DNA of 49,464 bases from CAZOKZ01 sp964580585 (GTDB lineage Bacteria > Sumerlaeota > Sumerlaeia > SLMS01 > JAHLLQ01): assembly GCA_964580585.1 (NCBI GenBank), contig CAZOKZ010000033.1:1-49464 (forward strand), read 5' to 3'. Made by a program: the position numbers and the translations under genes. Positions within the stretch are counted from its first letter, which is position 1, and each line of letters starts with the position of its first letter. This document shows positions 7,248 through 16,900 of the stretch, in pieces. The notes beneath the pieces are model-generated. The model was not told the origin of the DNA, ran no database searches, and saw only the letters and a list, made by a program, of their open reading frames with translations.

Positions 7248-8141
7248 TTACACCACACCTGCGGTGTCGCCGATGAGTTGTTTGACGGCGGTGGGAATCT
7301 GGTTCGGCAGTTCGCAGACGGTGACGCCGCACGAGCGGAAGACTTCGAGTTTTTCCTGCGCGGTGCCTTCGCCGCCGCTGATGATAGCGCCCGCGTGTCC
7401 CATGCGTTTTCCGGGAGGCGCGGTCAGGCCCGCGACGAACCCGATGACGGGCTTAGTCATGTGTTCTTTGACGTAACGCGCGGCGTCTTGTTCGTCGTTG
7501 CCACCGATTTCACCAATGACGACGACGGCTTCGGTTTCGTTGTCTTTTTCAAACAGCGCCAGCAAATCGGTGAACGTCATGCCGATGATGGGGTCGCCGC
7601 CAATGCCGACGCAGGTGGTTTCACCGAGGCCGGAGCTGGTCAGTTCCCAAACGACTTCGTACGTGAGCGTGCCGGAGCGCGAAACGAGGCCGACGCGGCC
7701 TTTTTTGTGAATGTGGCCGGGCATGATGCCGACTTTGGCAAGGCCGGGACTGATGAGGCCAGGGCAGTTGGGGCCGAGCACGCGCGTTCCAACGCGGCGG
7801 GCTTCGTGGTACACGGTCATCATGTGGCTGGTCGGGATGCCTTCGGTGATGATGACGACGAGTTCGATGCCGGCTTCGATGGCTTCGAGAGCGGCGTCGG
7901 CGGCATACTTGGGCGGTACATAGATGATGCTGGTGTTGGCGCCTTGTTCGTTTACGGCGGCGTGGACGGTGTTGAAAACGGGGACTTTATCGCCGAGGGT
8001 TTTCTGGCCGCCTTTGCCGGGCGTGACGCCCGCGACGACGTTGGTGCCGTAATCGAGCATTTGTTGGCCGTGAAATTGGCCTTCGCGGCCCGTGATTCCC
8101 TGGATGACAAGGCGTGTGTTCGCATCAACAAGAATGGACAT
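7248..8141 (-). CDS. sucD: Succinyl-CoA synthetase (ADP/GDP-forming) alpha subunit
   Basis: Alpha subunit of succinyl-CoA synthetase, the substrate-level phosphorylation step of the TCA cycle. The 297-residue protein has the CoA-binding Rossmann domain at the N-terminus (VIQGITGREGQFHG, 12-25), the conserved PNCPGLI (124-130), and the phosphohistidine motif GHAGAIISGG with His249 as the phosphorylated residue. An upstream in-frame ATG at 8204 is possible, but MSILVDANTR at 8141 is the normal family start and AAGGA lies about ten bases before it. sucC, usually directly upstream, is absent; the next upstream gene is an unrelated lipoprotein. A terminator follows. Function depends on a beta subunit encoded elsewhere. 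Confidence 0.95.
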   Translation of the reverse strand: MSILVDANTRLVIQGITGREGQFHGQQMLDYGTNVVAGVTPGKGGQKTLGDKVPVFNTVHAAVNEQGANTSIIYVPPKYAADAALEAIEAGIELVVIITEGIPTSHMMTVYHEARRVGTRVLGPNCPGLISPGLAKVGIMPGHIHKKGRVGLVSRSGTLTYEVVWELTSSGLGETTCVGIGGDPIIGMTFTDLLALFEKDNETEAVVVIGEIGGNDEQDAARYVKEHMTKPVIGFVAGLTAPPGKRMGHAGAIISGGEGTAQEKLEVFRSCGVTVCELPNQIPTAVKQLIGDTAGVV

Positions 8142-8312
8142 GAGTGGTGGGTTCCTTAGAAAGACGAAGACAATGTGGGGGCTTTGTTCGCCGGGGGCGC
8201 GCAAAGCCGGAAACTACCCAACCACCTTCCGTGAGGCGAGGTCAAGCATAGGAACGGCAAAAGCTGCCCAATCTCTGCAGGAAATCCCGGATTTGTACCG
8301 GTCCCAAGGCGC

Positions 8313-8990
8313 TCAGTAGTTGCCTTTGACCAGTTCGAATTCGATGGTGTTCCAGTTGTGCATGTCCTGCTTGAGGAATTCCAGGGTCAGGACTTGAAGG
8401 CCGCTCTTGAAGTCAATCTGGCCAATTTCGCGTTCGGTGAAGGTCAGCACATGGCGGGTCGAGTAGAGCGCGATGGGTTCGGTGGCGGGTTCGCCGTTCA
8501 GCCGGAATTGAATCTGGGTATTTTCATTCGAGGCGGAATAATACGCGATCATGCGGTAGGTGCCGGGAATTTTTACATCCAGGGTATAGTTCAACCATTC
8601 GCCCGGAAAACACCATCCGATGTAATATTCGCCCAGTCTCAGTGATGTTTCCAGGCCCTTCGACGTTTCGCGGATGAAGTCGGTGTCGGGGCCTTCCGTC
8701 GTGCGCCAGATGCTGTTGCTGGCTTCCACGCCGAGATTTTCTTCCTCGTTATCATGGTAAGCGACACCTTCGCCGCCCAGGTCGTAATCTTCGCATTCAA
8801 TGCGCCCGGGAATGGTGATCGGCGCTCCGGAATAGGGCGTCCCAGTATATTCGGGATAATTGGGAATGGCGCCGGAATAACTGGTGGGCGTGTAGGAGGT
8901 GTGCTCGTATGTCGCGTCGTCGTGTTGCGCGCATCCCGTCAGAATAAAGTGGGTGAGAGCAAGGGCGGAAAGAAGAGAAACTCGGTTCAT
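8313..8990 (-). CDS. Lipoprotein with a CBM6-like carbohydrate-binding domain
   Basis: A 225-residue surface or periplasmic lipoprotein. The signal peptide ends in the lipobox ILTGC with acylated Cys20. A Tyr/Thr/Ser/Pro-rich linker spans about 21-60. The rest looks like a CBM6/CBM35-type beta-sandwich: it opens PGRIECEDYDLGGEGVAYHD, typical of these modules, and continues with GEWLNYTLDV, GTYRMIAYYSA and a closing NTIEFELV strand. There is no catalytic domain, so the protein probably binds a polysaccharide and may act with enzymes encoded elsewhere. GGAGG nine bases upstream supports the ATG at 8990. Sugar specificity cannot be read from the sequence. Confidence 0.75.
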   Translation of the reverse strand: MNRVSLLSALALTHFILTGCAQHDDATYEHTSYTPTSYSGAIPNYPEYTGTPYSGAPITIPGRIECEDYDLGGEGVAYHDNEEENLGVEASNSIWRTTEGPDTDFIRETSKGLETSLRLGEYYIGWCFPGEWLNYTLDVKIPGTYRMIAYYSASNENTQIQFRLNGEPATEPIALYSTRHVLTFTEREIGQIDFKSGLQVLTLEFLKQDMHNWNTIEFELVKGNY

Positions 8991-9174
8991 GGCAATGCCT
9001 CCATGCGATAGCCCCGTGAAACCCGTGCGGTTTGGGCCGGTCGCATTGCGAGATAAGGCTCAACTGGATCAATGTTTGTTTCCTACCGCAAATGGTCGAG
9101 CGGGAAAAGGACAAACTGCGCCTTGCACGCCGATGAAGGTGAAGACTTGGAGTAAACCGAATATGTAAGCTGGG

Positions 9175-9753
9175 TTACTTTTGTGGCAAGTGCTTGCGGA
9201 TGACGTCGAAAAGTTCGTCGCGGGTGACTTCGTTGGGAATTTCCGCCACCTTGTTCCCCGCCTCGTCGTACAGAAATGTCGCAGGCAAGTCGCCTGCCCA
9301 GGCTTGGGAAATTTCCGGATATGTCTGGTTGGTATCGATATCCAACGCCACGTTGGGAAACGTGATATGCTTGCGTTTGATGGTAGAACGGGCGGCGGCT
9401 TCCCATTCATCGTACGCTTCGTAATCCATGCAATAGCCCACCACGATCAGACCATCGTTTTGGAATTCCTGCCAGGCTTCTTCGAAATAGGGGAGTTCCT
9501 TTACACAGGGGGCGCACCACGTAGCCCAAAAATTCACCACGAGCAGAGGATAACCGTGTTCTTTGGTGATTTCCAGCACCTCTTCGTGCCCGATCAGGGG
9601 AATTTCGCCTTCAAGAGCACGGACTAAGACTGTGCGAGTTGAAACGTCGTCGCTTGCATGGACGTTTGCTGCGAAGGACGTATTCGTCAGCAGGACAGAA
9701 ACGATCGGGAGAAGGGTTGAGAGGAGGAGAGGCAGGCGGTTGGCAAGACGCAT
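9175..9753 (-). CDS. TlpA/ResA-like periplasmic thioredoxin-fold protein
   Basis: A 192-residue exported thiol-disulfide oxidoreductase. Residues 1-28 form a signal peptide ending NTSFA. The thioredoxin fold follows, with strand LLVVNFWATWCAPC and the redox pair Cys80-Ala-Pro-Cys83, preceded by the typical TlpA insertion, and the cis-Pro loop in GDLPATFLYD. The WCAPC motif is shared by TlpA, ResA and CcmG proteins, which keep cytochrome c cysteines or other periplasmic thiols reduced. No cytochrome c maturation genes are adjacent, so the target is unknown. The chosen start gives a proper signal peptide, although no strong ribosome binding site is visible; longer in-frame extensions upstream have no signal-like sequence. 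Confidence 0.85.
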   Translation of the reverse strand: MRLANRLPLLLSTLLPIVSVLLTNTSFAANVHASDDVSTRTVLVRALEGEIPLIGHEEVLEITKEHGYPLLVVNFWATWCAPCVKELPYFEEAWQEFQNDGLIVVGYCMDYEAYDEWEAAARSTIKRKHITFPNVALDIDTNQTYPEISQAWAGDLPATFLYDEAGNKVAEIPNEVTRDELFDVIRKHLPQK

Positions 9754-10052
9754 GAAGAAACTCGTGGAAAGGTTTTGGGTCAAGATGCCGAGAGCGACGC
9801 TGGAGGTATTTTGGGGTGGAATACGGTGAACGTCGCTCCCGGCGGGAAGGAGAATGCATTCATCAGACGAGCAAGTTCGATTCCAGGTTTGGTTCGGGCA
9901 CTCGCCCGGTCGATTTTTCGCACGTCCAAGGCCAAACGAATCTGATATTGGGGGAGTCGTTTTCCCGCGCCGGTAGGGGAATCGTCCTTGCCAGAAGATG
10001 TTGTTTTCGGGACAAAGGAACGATGATTCCGGCGCAGGAGGAGAACCGTGGG
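9754..10052. other. Divergent intergenic region between thioredoxin-like and VanZ-like genes
   Basis: About 300 bp that must hold the promoters of the two divergent genes. I see no convincing paired -35/-10 boxes, operator palindrome or small gene. The frames open here are extensions of the flanking genes without ribosome binding sites. Confidence 0.4.
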
Positions 10053-10580
10053 ATGATGCCAGCCAATTTGCCATCCACCGCATTGCCGCAGCCTGTTTCC
10101 ACGCGCCGGTTGCTTTGGGGATTCATCGTGCTGATGGCGTTGTTGGTGCTGTATCTGTACATCGCGCATCGACTGAGTATTGCGCAAAAGACTTCGCTGA
10201 CCAGCGCTTCCCACGCCATTCGCCAAAATCCCTGGGTCGTTCAGAATGTCCCGCGGGCGTGGCGTCTGTATCAATTACCGCATCTCGATTTGTACCAACA
10301 TTATTTTTTTTACATTCCATTCGGGATGTTTGCGGGCGTCTTGGCGTCGTTGGCTCGTCAATGGCGGGGGGCGATGGCTCATCGTATCGTCTTTGCGGGG
10401 ATGATAGGATTCGCGCTGGGGTGGACGATTCTGGAGGAATGGGCTCAGGTTAAATTACCCGATCGGTCGGCAGATTGGAGCGACCTGTTCGCCGGCTGGG
10501 GCGGAATTGTCACCGGCGTGGCGATTTATCTCATCCATGAAGCCGTTTTGAAACGGCGTCGGGAACGATTGAGCGAATAG
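10053..10580 (+). CDS. VanZ-like family membrane protein
   Basis: A 175-residue integral membrane protein with four likely transmembrane helices, at about residues 18-38 (LLWGFIVLMALLVLYLYIAH), 85-105 (FFYIPFGMFAGVLASLA), 112-130 (IVFAGMIGFALGW) and 148-168. The VanZ signature is visible as ILEEWAQVKLPDR followed by SADWSDLFAGWGGIVTG. VanZ-domain proteins raise teicoplanin resistance in enterococci, but most bacterial members have no assigned function. The start at 10053 is chosen because AGGAGG(AG) precedes it at 10036-10043; ATGs at 10023 and 10056 are alternatives. It stands alone on its strand between two unlinked genes. Confidence 0.8.
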   Translation: MMPANLPSTALPQPVSTRRLLWGFIVLMALLVLYLYIAHRLSIAQKTSLTSASHAIRQNPWVVQNVPRAWRLYQLPHLDLYQHYFFYIPFGMFAGVLASLARQWRGAMAHRIVFAGMIGFALGWTILEEWAQVKLPDRSADWSDLFAGWGGIVTGVAIYLIHEAVLKRRRERLSE

Positions 10581-10784
10581 CAGTGTCTCGATTGCGTTTG
10601 TCCTGAAATTCATCCCATATGCTCTCCCTGGTTGACGATATTTTTCTCCCGTTCCATCCTAAATGTGGAGCGAGGGGCCTATTTCCGGTTTTCTTGATAT
10701 CGTTTGGGCTGAGATTTCGGCTATCAAGGTGTTGCCCCCGCTGGGACAGAGATTCCTTTTTGGTGCGAAGCAAATTTCAGAGAG

Positions 10785-13553
10785 ATGCGTGCAAGCATGA
10801 AACGACAGCTTTTATCCGGTTGTTTAGCGGGGGCGATTTTGGCGGCGGGCGGCGTGGTCCAGCAGGCGCGGGGCGAGGAAATTGTCCTCAAAAACGGAAG
10901 CCACATCAGCGGCACCATTCGCATGGAGACCGACGATATCGTAACGCTCAATCGGCACGGTCAGGATATTGCCCTGAACAAAAGGGACATCGATTCCATC
11001 GACCGAGCGGCGTTGATGTACTACGTCGAGGAATTTCAGCAGGCTTTCGATGCCGACGATCAAGTTCGCTTGAAGCGATTGCTCAATTACATGAGCCGTC
11101 ATGAGGAATCAGCCGTTCGCGACAAAGCGCTCGAACTGCAGGATCGCCTCGAATTCGACGAAACGAGCCCCAAGTGGGTCGAAGAACGACTCGAGCTGAT
11201 GTCGCTCGACGAACTCCACAAGGGATTTCGTGGCGCGCTCGATAAGGTGCAATGGGATCGGGCAATCAATTATGGTCGCGAAATGCTCAAGCGTCAGAAG
11301 CCCGACGTGGAGTTTTTCGCGTCGATGCTCGAGGCGTTGAAAAACACCCGTCGCGATTCGCAATTTCTGATCATGGATACGTACCGGTTGCTGATGTATT
11401 CGACAGCCGAAGACGCGCGTGTGGCCCAGGTTTATTTGCTCAGTGCCATCGAAGATCGCATGATTACGTTGTGGGATCCAGAACGTCCTACCCGAGCCGA
11501 TTCGGAAATTTACATCCTGTTGATTGTGCGCGGCATTTTGTTGAACTTGCCCGAATTGCGCGATCAGGAATCCGCCGACCGCATTACGGTCGAGCAGATT
11601 TTTTCCGACCTCACGACGACCGACGACTGGGATTACGCCATGCGTGAAATGCCGTCGGAGTACACGCTGCTGATTTTCTCGCAAGCCTCGCATGCTCGCA
11701 CCGAGTTGATCCCGATTTTCCGGTATTTCGCCATTTTGAAGGAACCCGAGATTCTGGCCGCCGATGCTGGCAGTCCACTCCTGAACGAACCGATGCGGGA
11801 AGCGCGCGGCATTTATATTTACGCGATCAGCGGTGTCTCTCCGCTGCCGCGCGAGAAGCTTTGGGCTTCTGCGCGTGACCTGGCCATCATCACGCAAAGC
11901 GCTCCGCCGCGCGTTTCCGATATTATGAACGAGGTGTTTGCCTATACGCCCGAAAAGCAACACATGGATTTGGCGATGAGCTACGAAGACTTGCTTGTGA
12001 CCGAAGGCCTCTCGGGTCGCGATACGGGCGAAGGACTCAAACGCGCGCTGGGCCTGATTGCCAAACGTCGGTGTGGGACCGAGTTCAATAAAGTGAAAAG
12101 TTGGGACGCGTTCAAGTCGCTGGCGATTGTCGGACAGAAAGCGAATTCGTTTTCCGCAGGCAATCCCTCGCTTTCTCAGATTCTCGAAGCTTCCTTTTCC
12201 GTGGCATCGAATTTCGAGAAAGAAAAAATCTGTATGCAATACGAGGACCGGCTGATCAAAGCCGCGCGTGAAGGTGAGAAAGGCGACGGGCTTCTGGAAG
12301 CGGTGTCGGTCATCGCCACGAAACGTTGTCTGGACACGTCAACGCCCGAAACGAAGTGGAATGCGTTCGAGGCGCTGGCCCAGTTGCGTCGGAATAAATT
12401 CGACGCGCGCCTCGTGAATGAACTGACCAAGTCCGAAGTGATGGATGCGGTGTTTGCGGTTTGTCCGGATACGGATAAGTTGCGCGTTTGTGTGCTGTTC
12501 GAGGAGTCGTTAATCGATACCGCGATTTCCAATTCCGACCGGGGTCCGGGTTTGATCAAGTCCGTGCGAATGCTGGCAGCTCATCGCGCCGACGATTTGT
12601 CGGATTCCGACGCCTCGTGGCGTTCGTACAAAGCGTTGGCGATTATCACAAGTCCTGCTCCGGCCAATACGCCGGTGGACCCGTCGGTATCGGAAATCAT
12701 CGAGGCCGGTTTATCGGTGGCTCCCGCCGTTCGACAGGCTCAGGTATGTTTGCGCTTCGAGGATTTACTGGTGAACGCGGTTCTGGAAGACGGCGACCGG
12801 GGGCGCGGCGTTGATCGAGCCATCCGTACCATTTGCCAGCAGCGTATTTCCACGGTGACGAATCCACTGGCAACGTGGCGCGCGTTTGAAGTGCTGGCAC
12901 TGCTCGATTTCGGCAAAACCGTTTCGCCCGAGGACGTTTTCATGAAGATGGAAGCGGAAACGGAATCCTCGCTGACGTTGCGGGCGAACGCTCTGGAAGT
13001 TGCCAGCGCGATTTACCGAGAACCCCAAAAAGTCGATGATCCGATTTTTCTGGAATATCACGACAAATGGGTGAACGGGCTGATCACCGACTTGCGCCTT
13101 TGGATTGATCGCAATGGCGATATGAAGAGCGAACCGGTTCCGAATTTGCGTATCAGCGAAGCGGTGCTGATCCAGGCGACTCAACTGCGTGAAATGCTGG
13201 CCGAGGTGCGTCGCCACACCGAGTTGCTGCGCGACCTCGATCGGACGGAAACATTGATTAAGAGCCAGTTCCGTCCGGGTCGTGAAGCCAGCGACAGCCA
13301 GATGACCTCTGCGGTGTTGGAATTGAACGATTATTTGAAACGCACGCGTTCGTCAGCCGTTCGCCAACGCATCATTCATTTGGTCGAAAGCTCGTTCGAC
13401 GAAGCGGGACGGAACAAGCTGTTGGAAATGGGGTTGGAACTGGGAAACAAAAAACCGGCTTCTGCGCAGACGGGCCAGGAAACCGGAGCGAGCGCTCCAT
13501 TGACGAACACGCCTGCACTTAAACCGGGCAACCCGAAGTCTGCCGCGCCGTAA
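10785..13553 (+). CDS. Large exported protein with four 86-residue repeats, function unknown
   Basis: A 922-residue protein of no family I recognise. It begins with a signal peptide (KRQLLSGCLAGAILAAGG... ending about residue 30). A short SH3-like start EIVLKNGSHISGTI follows, of the kind seen where secreted PVC and Myxococcota proteins open with an 'LKNG..SG.I' strand pair. Residues 60-390 are helical. Residues 395-738 are four consecutive repeats of exactly 86 residues, preceded by a shorter related half-unit at about 345-394. The last 180 residues are helical, ending in an Ala/Pro/Thr-rich tail. The composition suggests an alpha-solenoid scaffold in the periplasm. ATGs at 10785 and 10797 are both possible and neither has a strong ribosome binding site. 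The gene stands alone. Confidence 0.8.
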   Translation: MRASMKRQLLSGCLAGAILAAGGVVQQARGEEIVLKNGSHISGTIRMETDDIVTLNRHGQDIALNKRDIDSIDRAALMYYVEEFQQAFDADDQVRLKRLLNYMSRHEESAVRDKALELQDRLEFDETSPKWVEERLELMSLDELHKGFRGALDKVQWDRAINYGREMLKRQKPDVEFFASMLEALKNTRRDSQFLIMDTYRLLMYSTAEDARVAQVYLLSAIEDRMITLWDPERPTRADSEIYILLIVRGILLNLPELRDQESADRITVEQIFSDLTTTDDWDYAMREMPSEYTLLIFSQASHARTELIPIFRYFAILKEPEILAADAGSPLLNEPMREARGIYIYAISGVSPLPREKLWASARDLAIITQSAPPRVSDIMNEVFAYTPEKQHMDLAMSYEDLLVTEGLSGRDTGEGLKRALGLIAKRRCGTEFNKVKSWDAFKSLAIVGQKANSFSAGNPSLSQILEASFSVASNFEKEKICMQYEDRLIKAAREGEKGDGLLEAVSVIATKRCLDTSTPETKWNAFEALAQLRRNKFDARLVNELTKSEVMDAVFAVCPDTDKLRVCVLFEESLIDTAISNSDRGPGLIKSVRMLAAHRADDLSDSDASWRSYKALAIITSPAPANTPVDPSVSEIIEAGLSVAPAVRQAQVCLRFEDLLVNAVLEDGDRGRGVDRAIRTICQQRISTVTNPLATWRAFEVLALLDFGKTVSPEDVFMKMEAETESSLTLRANALEVASAIYREPQKVDDPIFLEYHDKWVNGLITDLRLWIDRNGDMKSEPVPNLRISEAVLIQATQLREMLAEVRRHTELLRDLDRTETLIKSQFRPGREASDSQMTSAVLELNDYLKRTRSSAVRQRIIHLVESSFDEAGRNKLLEMGLELGNKKPASAQTGQETGASAPLTNTPALKPGNPKSAAP
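11967..12998 (+). repeat. Four 86-residue protein repeats encoded in tandem
   Basis: Repeat units begin at protein residues 395, 481, 567 and 653 with no insertions between them. Shared features are a starting (F/Y)E(D/E)xL(I/L/V) block, a D-x-G-x-G(L/V) turn, a central (S/K/T)WxAF(K/E)xLA(I/L) block and, in the first three, a closing I(L/I/M)(E/D)A-V block. The DNA of the units is much diverged, so the duplication is old and the period is kept by selection. Confidence 0.85.
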
Positions 13554-13571
13554 TCCGGGGAATGGACAAAG

Positions 13572-13874
13572 TTAGTCTTTCAGAAGGCCTTCGAGCGGCG
13601 ATTGTTTCAACCGATTGAGCACTTCATAACCCGGTGCACGGTCGATGGCGCGGATGATGAGGTCCAGCTTTGGGCTGTCGATTGCCAGCGTTGGTACTTC
13701 GGTGGGCGCTTCGTTCACGGTGACTGCTGCGTGGCGCAGGAAATCTTCGATGGTTTTTTGCGGGTCCGAGCTATCGACGCCGACCAGCAGCGCCAAGTGG
13801 TTCATGCCGCCCGTGGCAACGAGTTTGTAAACGGTTCCGGAAGTTGGGGCTTTCTGCTTGGTGAAGGCGAACAT
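13572..13874 (-). CDS. Hypothetical small cytoplasmic protein
   Basis: A 100-residue protein with no domain that I recognise. It opens with a beta-strand-like stretch (TVYKLVATGGMNHLALLVGV), then mixed helix and strand, ending SPLEGLLKD. There is no signal peptide or membrane segment. AGAGGA about eleven bases before the ATG at 13874 supports this start over the longer in-frame ATG at 13922. It lies downstream of the hybrid histidine kinase on the same strand, 74 bases after that gene's stop, so cotranscription is possible. It converges with the large repeat protein gene, whose stop is 18 bases away. Confidence 0.65.
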   Translation of the reverse strand: MFAFTKQKAPTSGTVYKLVATGGMNHLALLVGVDSSDPQKTIEDFLRHAAVTVNEAPTEVPTLAIDSPKLDLIIRAIDRAPGYEVLNRLKQSPLEGLLKD

Positions 13875-13948
13875 GGTGGAGTGGTCCTCTTGGCGATGAA
13901 AAATTCTGGGCAGAAACGCCACGGTCTGGCCCTCGCGTCAAGCCCAGA

Positions 13949-16900
13949 TCATGGCGAGCAGGCGCTACAGCCCTTCTCGGGACGATCCAGCACTTCGCGA
14001 ACTTTGCTTGCCAACATCTTGTTCGAGAACGGTTTTTGCAAAAATTCGATTTCCGCGTCCAGTACCCCGTGGTGAGCAATCACGTTGGCGGTATAGCCCG
14101 ACATGTAGATAACCTTCATGTTCGGGTTGGTTTTAATCAGTTGGTCTTTCAGTTGTTTGCCGTTCATTTCGGGCATGACCACATCGGTGATCAACAGGTC
14201 GAGTTTTCCGTCAAAGTTTTCTACCAATTGCAACGCCTGCATCGGCGTGTTGGCGGTCAACACCTGATACCCGTGACTTTCCAGAATACTGGAAGCGATC
14301 CCCAAAATCCCCAACTCGTCCTCCACCAACAAAATGGTTTCGTTTCCAAATGAAATCTCTTCTTGGGCTGATGTCTGCACGGTGGTGAGTTCCGCTTTTG
14401 TGCGGGGCAGATAGATCCTCACGGTCGTGCCTTCACCCTCTTCGCTGTAGATATTTACGAAACCATTATTTTGTTTCACAATGCCGTAAACAGTCGCGAG
14501 TCCCAAACCCGTACCCTTGCCTAATTCTTTGGTGGTGAAGAAGGGCTCGAAAATATGTTCGAGGTTCTTTTTTTTGATCCCGCATCCTGTGTCGCTGACC
14601 GACAGGGTTACGAAATCGCCCGGAATGAAACCCAAATTTTCGGCGCAATAATCGTCGTCCAGAGTCACATTCCCCGTCTCGATGGTCAGGTTCCCGGTTT
14701 CCTTGATCGCATCGCGCGCGTTCACGGCCAGATTTGCCAGAATCTGGTCGATTTGCGACGGATCGATTTCGATTTGCCACAAGTCCTCGCCTGGTTTCCA
14801 AACCAGTTCGATGTTTTCGCCGATCAATCGTTCCAGCATATTCAGCATGCCGTCGATCGTTTCATTCAAATCGATCACAACGGGACTGATCGTTTGTTTG
14901 CGGGCAAAGGCGAGCAATTGGCGTGTCAGCGCAGCGGATCGTTTGGCAGCATTTTGAATTTCTTCCAGATTATTTTTTACAGGATGCGAACCGTCGAGTT
15001 CTTCAAGCGACAATTCCGTGTATCCGAGAATCACATTGAGCATATTATTGAAATTATGCGCGACGCCTCCGGCCAAACGCCCCACGGATTCCATCTTGTG
15101 CGCTTGAAGTAATTGCGCCTGAAGAACTTCGCGCTCTTTCTCGAAACGATGGCGTTCGGTGACGTCGGTGAAAAAGCAGGCGAATTGATTGCTTCCAATG
15201 CGCAATGCGGTGACTTCAAAATAGCGGTCGAATGTTTGAGAGAAATGTTGGAAGTGAATCGGTTCACCATCGTCAACCAATTGGCCGTAGATTTCGATCC
15301 AAAACTTCTCCGTTTGCGGGAGTACTTCCAAAACGGTTTTGCCCATGATCTCTTCGGCATTCAACCCCGTGATGCTTTCGAATGCCGGGTTGACTCGCAA
15401 AAAGCGGTAATCGATGGGTGCGCCGCTTTCGTTACGAATAATTTCGTGGAGAGCAAATCCATCCAGCATTTTCTCGAACAGGATTTTATTTTCCTGTTCA
15501 AACTTTCGTCTCTCGGTCACGTCTTTCGCCATGCTGATAACCAGGCGACGCTCATCGGGCATTTCACCCAGGGCCGAGGAACTGAATTCCCAGATACGCA
15601 GTTCACCCGATTTGGTACGAATGGGGTAATGGCCGCCATAGATGCTCCCATCGGCATCGTATAGCTGATCGATCACTTCCTTGTCATGTTGATTCCGCTC
15701 GCCAAAGGCGCGTTCGGTCCAATCGCCGATCGTGCGCAGTTCCTCCTCCGAGTATCCCGAAATTTCGCACCATGAATGACTCAACTGAACAATCGCACCG
15801 TCCTCGTCGTGGATCATAATGGGATAAGGCGAGTTCAAAACGGCTCGGCGGAACTGTTCCCGACTGGCTTGGAGTTCCGCTTCCGCAGCCCGCTCGGCGG
15901 TTTGATCGCGAAAGACCAGAACCACCCCTGCGATTGCGCCGTTATCGTCATGAATCGGCGCGCCGCTGTCGGCGATGGGGATTTGCTTACCATCTTTAGC
16001 CACTAAAAGGGTATGGTTGGCCAGACCGACGATGTGCCCTTCCTTCAAAACACGCTCGACAGGACTTTTGACAATGGCACCGGTGGTTTCATGCCTGATT
16101 TGGAAAACTTCGTTCAGTAATTTTCCCCGAGCTTCCGATTCCTTCCATCCGGTCAACTGTTCCGCTACGGGATTCATCCGCGTGACGATTCCTTGTTTAT
16201 CTGTCGCGATGACTCCGTCCCCGATGCTGTACAGCGTTGCTCGGGCTTCTTCCTGGACCTGACGTTTTCCGCGTTCCGCTTCGATAACGGCTTGTTTCAT
16301 CCGCTCGTTTTCTCGGCTTCTCAAATACACGGCTAAAATGGAAGTAAGCCCGATACCCAAAGCTACCAGGATCAGGATTAAACCCCCTCGGAATCGGGCT
16401 TCTGCCAGAAGTTCGTCTCGATCGATTTTTGTGATCATGAACCAGGGAGAATCGGGAACGGGTCGTATATCCGCCATTACCGGGACGTTTCGATAATCCA
16501 GCCCGTCGAATATGCCCACGGTTCCTGATATTGCCTGCACTGAGGGGACATCGATTTTCGTTAATGGGATACTCGTGGTGAGTGGGGGCGCCGCGCTGTG
16601 GCGCAAAACATTCAGGAGCAGGGCATTGTCGCCATCGCGCCGGGCCAGCAAGGTTTCGGCAGTTTCATTTGAAGTGGGCCAGGATTCAATTAACGGATAC
16701 AGTTCGATTTCGGGATCCGTGCGAATAACGATAACCGCCACGGGATCATCCTGGTTGTCCAAAACTGGAACCGCCAGATCCAAATGAATGCGATCGGAGA
16801 TCGTGCATCGCATCAGGTCTCCAAAGACGACGGCTTTTTCTGCCAACGACTGAGCGAGCAGCACTTTGATCTCCGATTGCTCGTCCCCGAATTCCTGATT

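Noticed and set aside
7278..8159. A long plus-strand open frame opposite sucD
   Set aside because: Composition is Asp/Gly/Phe-rich and unlike a protein, and sucD has all family motifs on the other strand.
11109..12239. A minus-strand open frame opposite the 86-residue repeat protein
   Set aside because: It has no domain or ribosome binding site, and the plus-strand frame shows conserved repeats at exact period.
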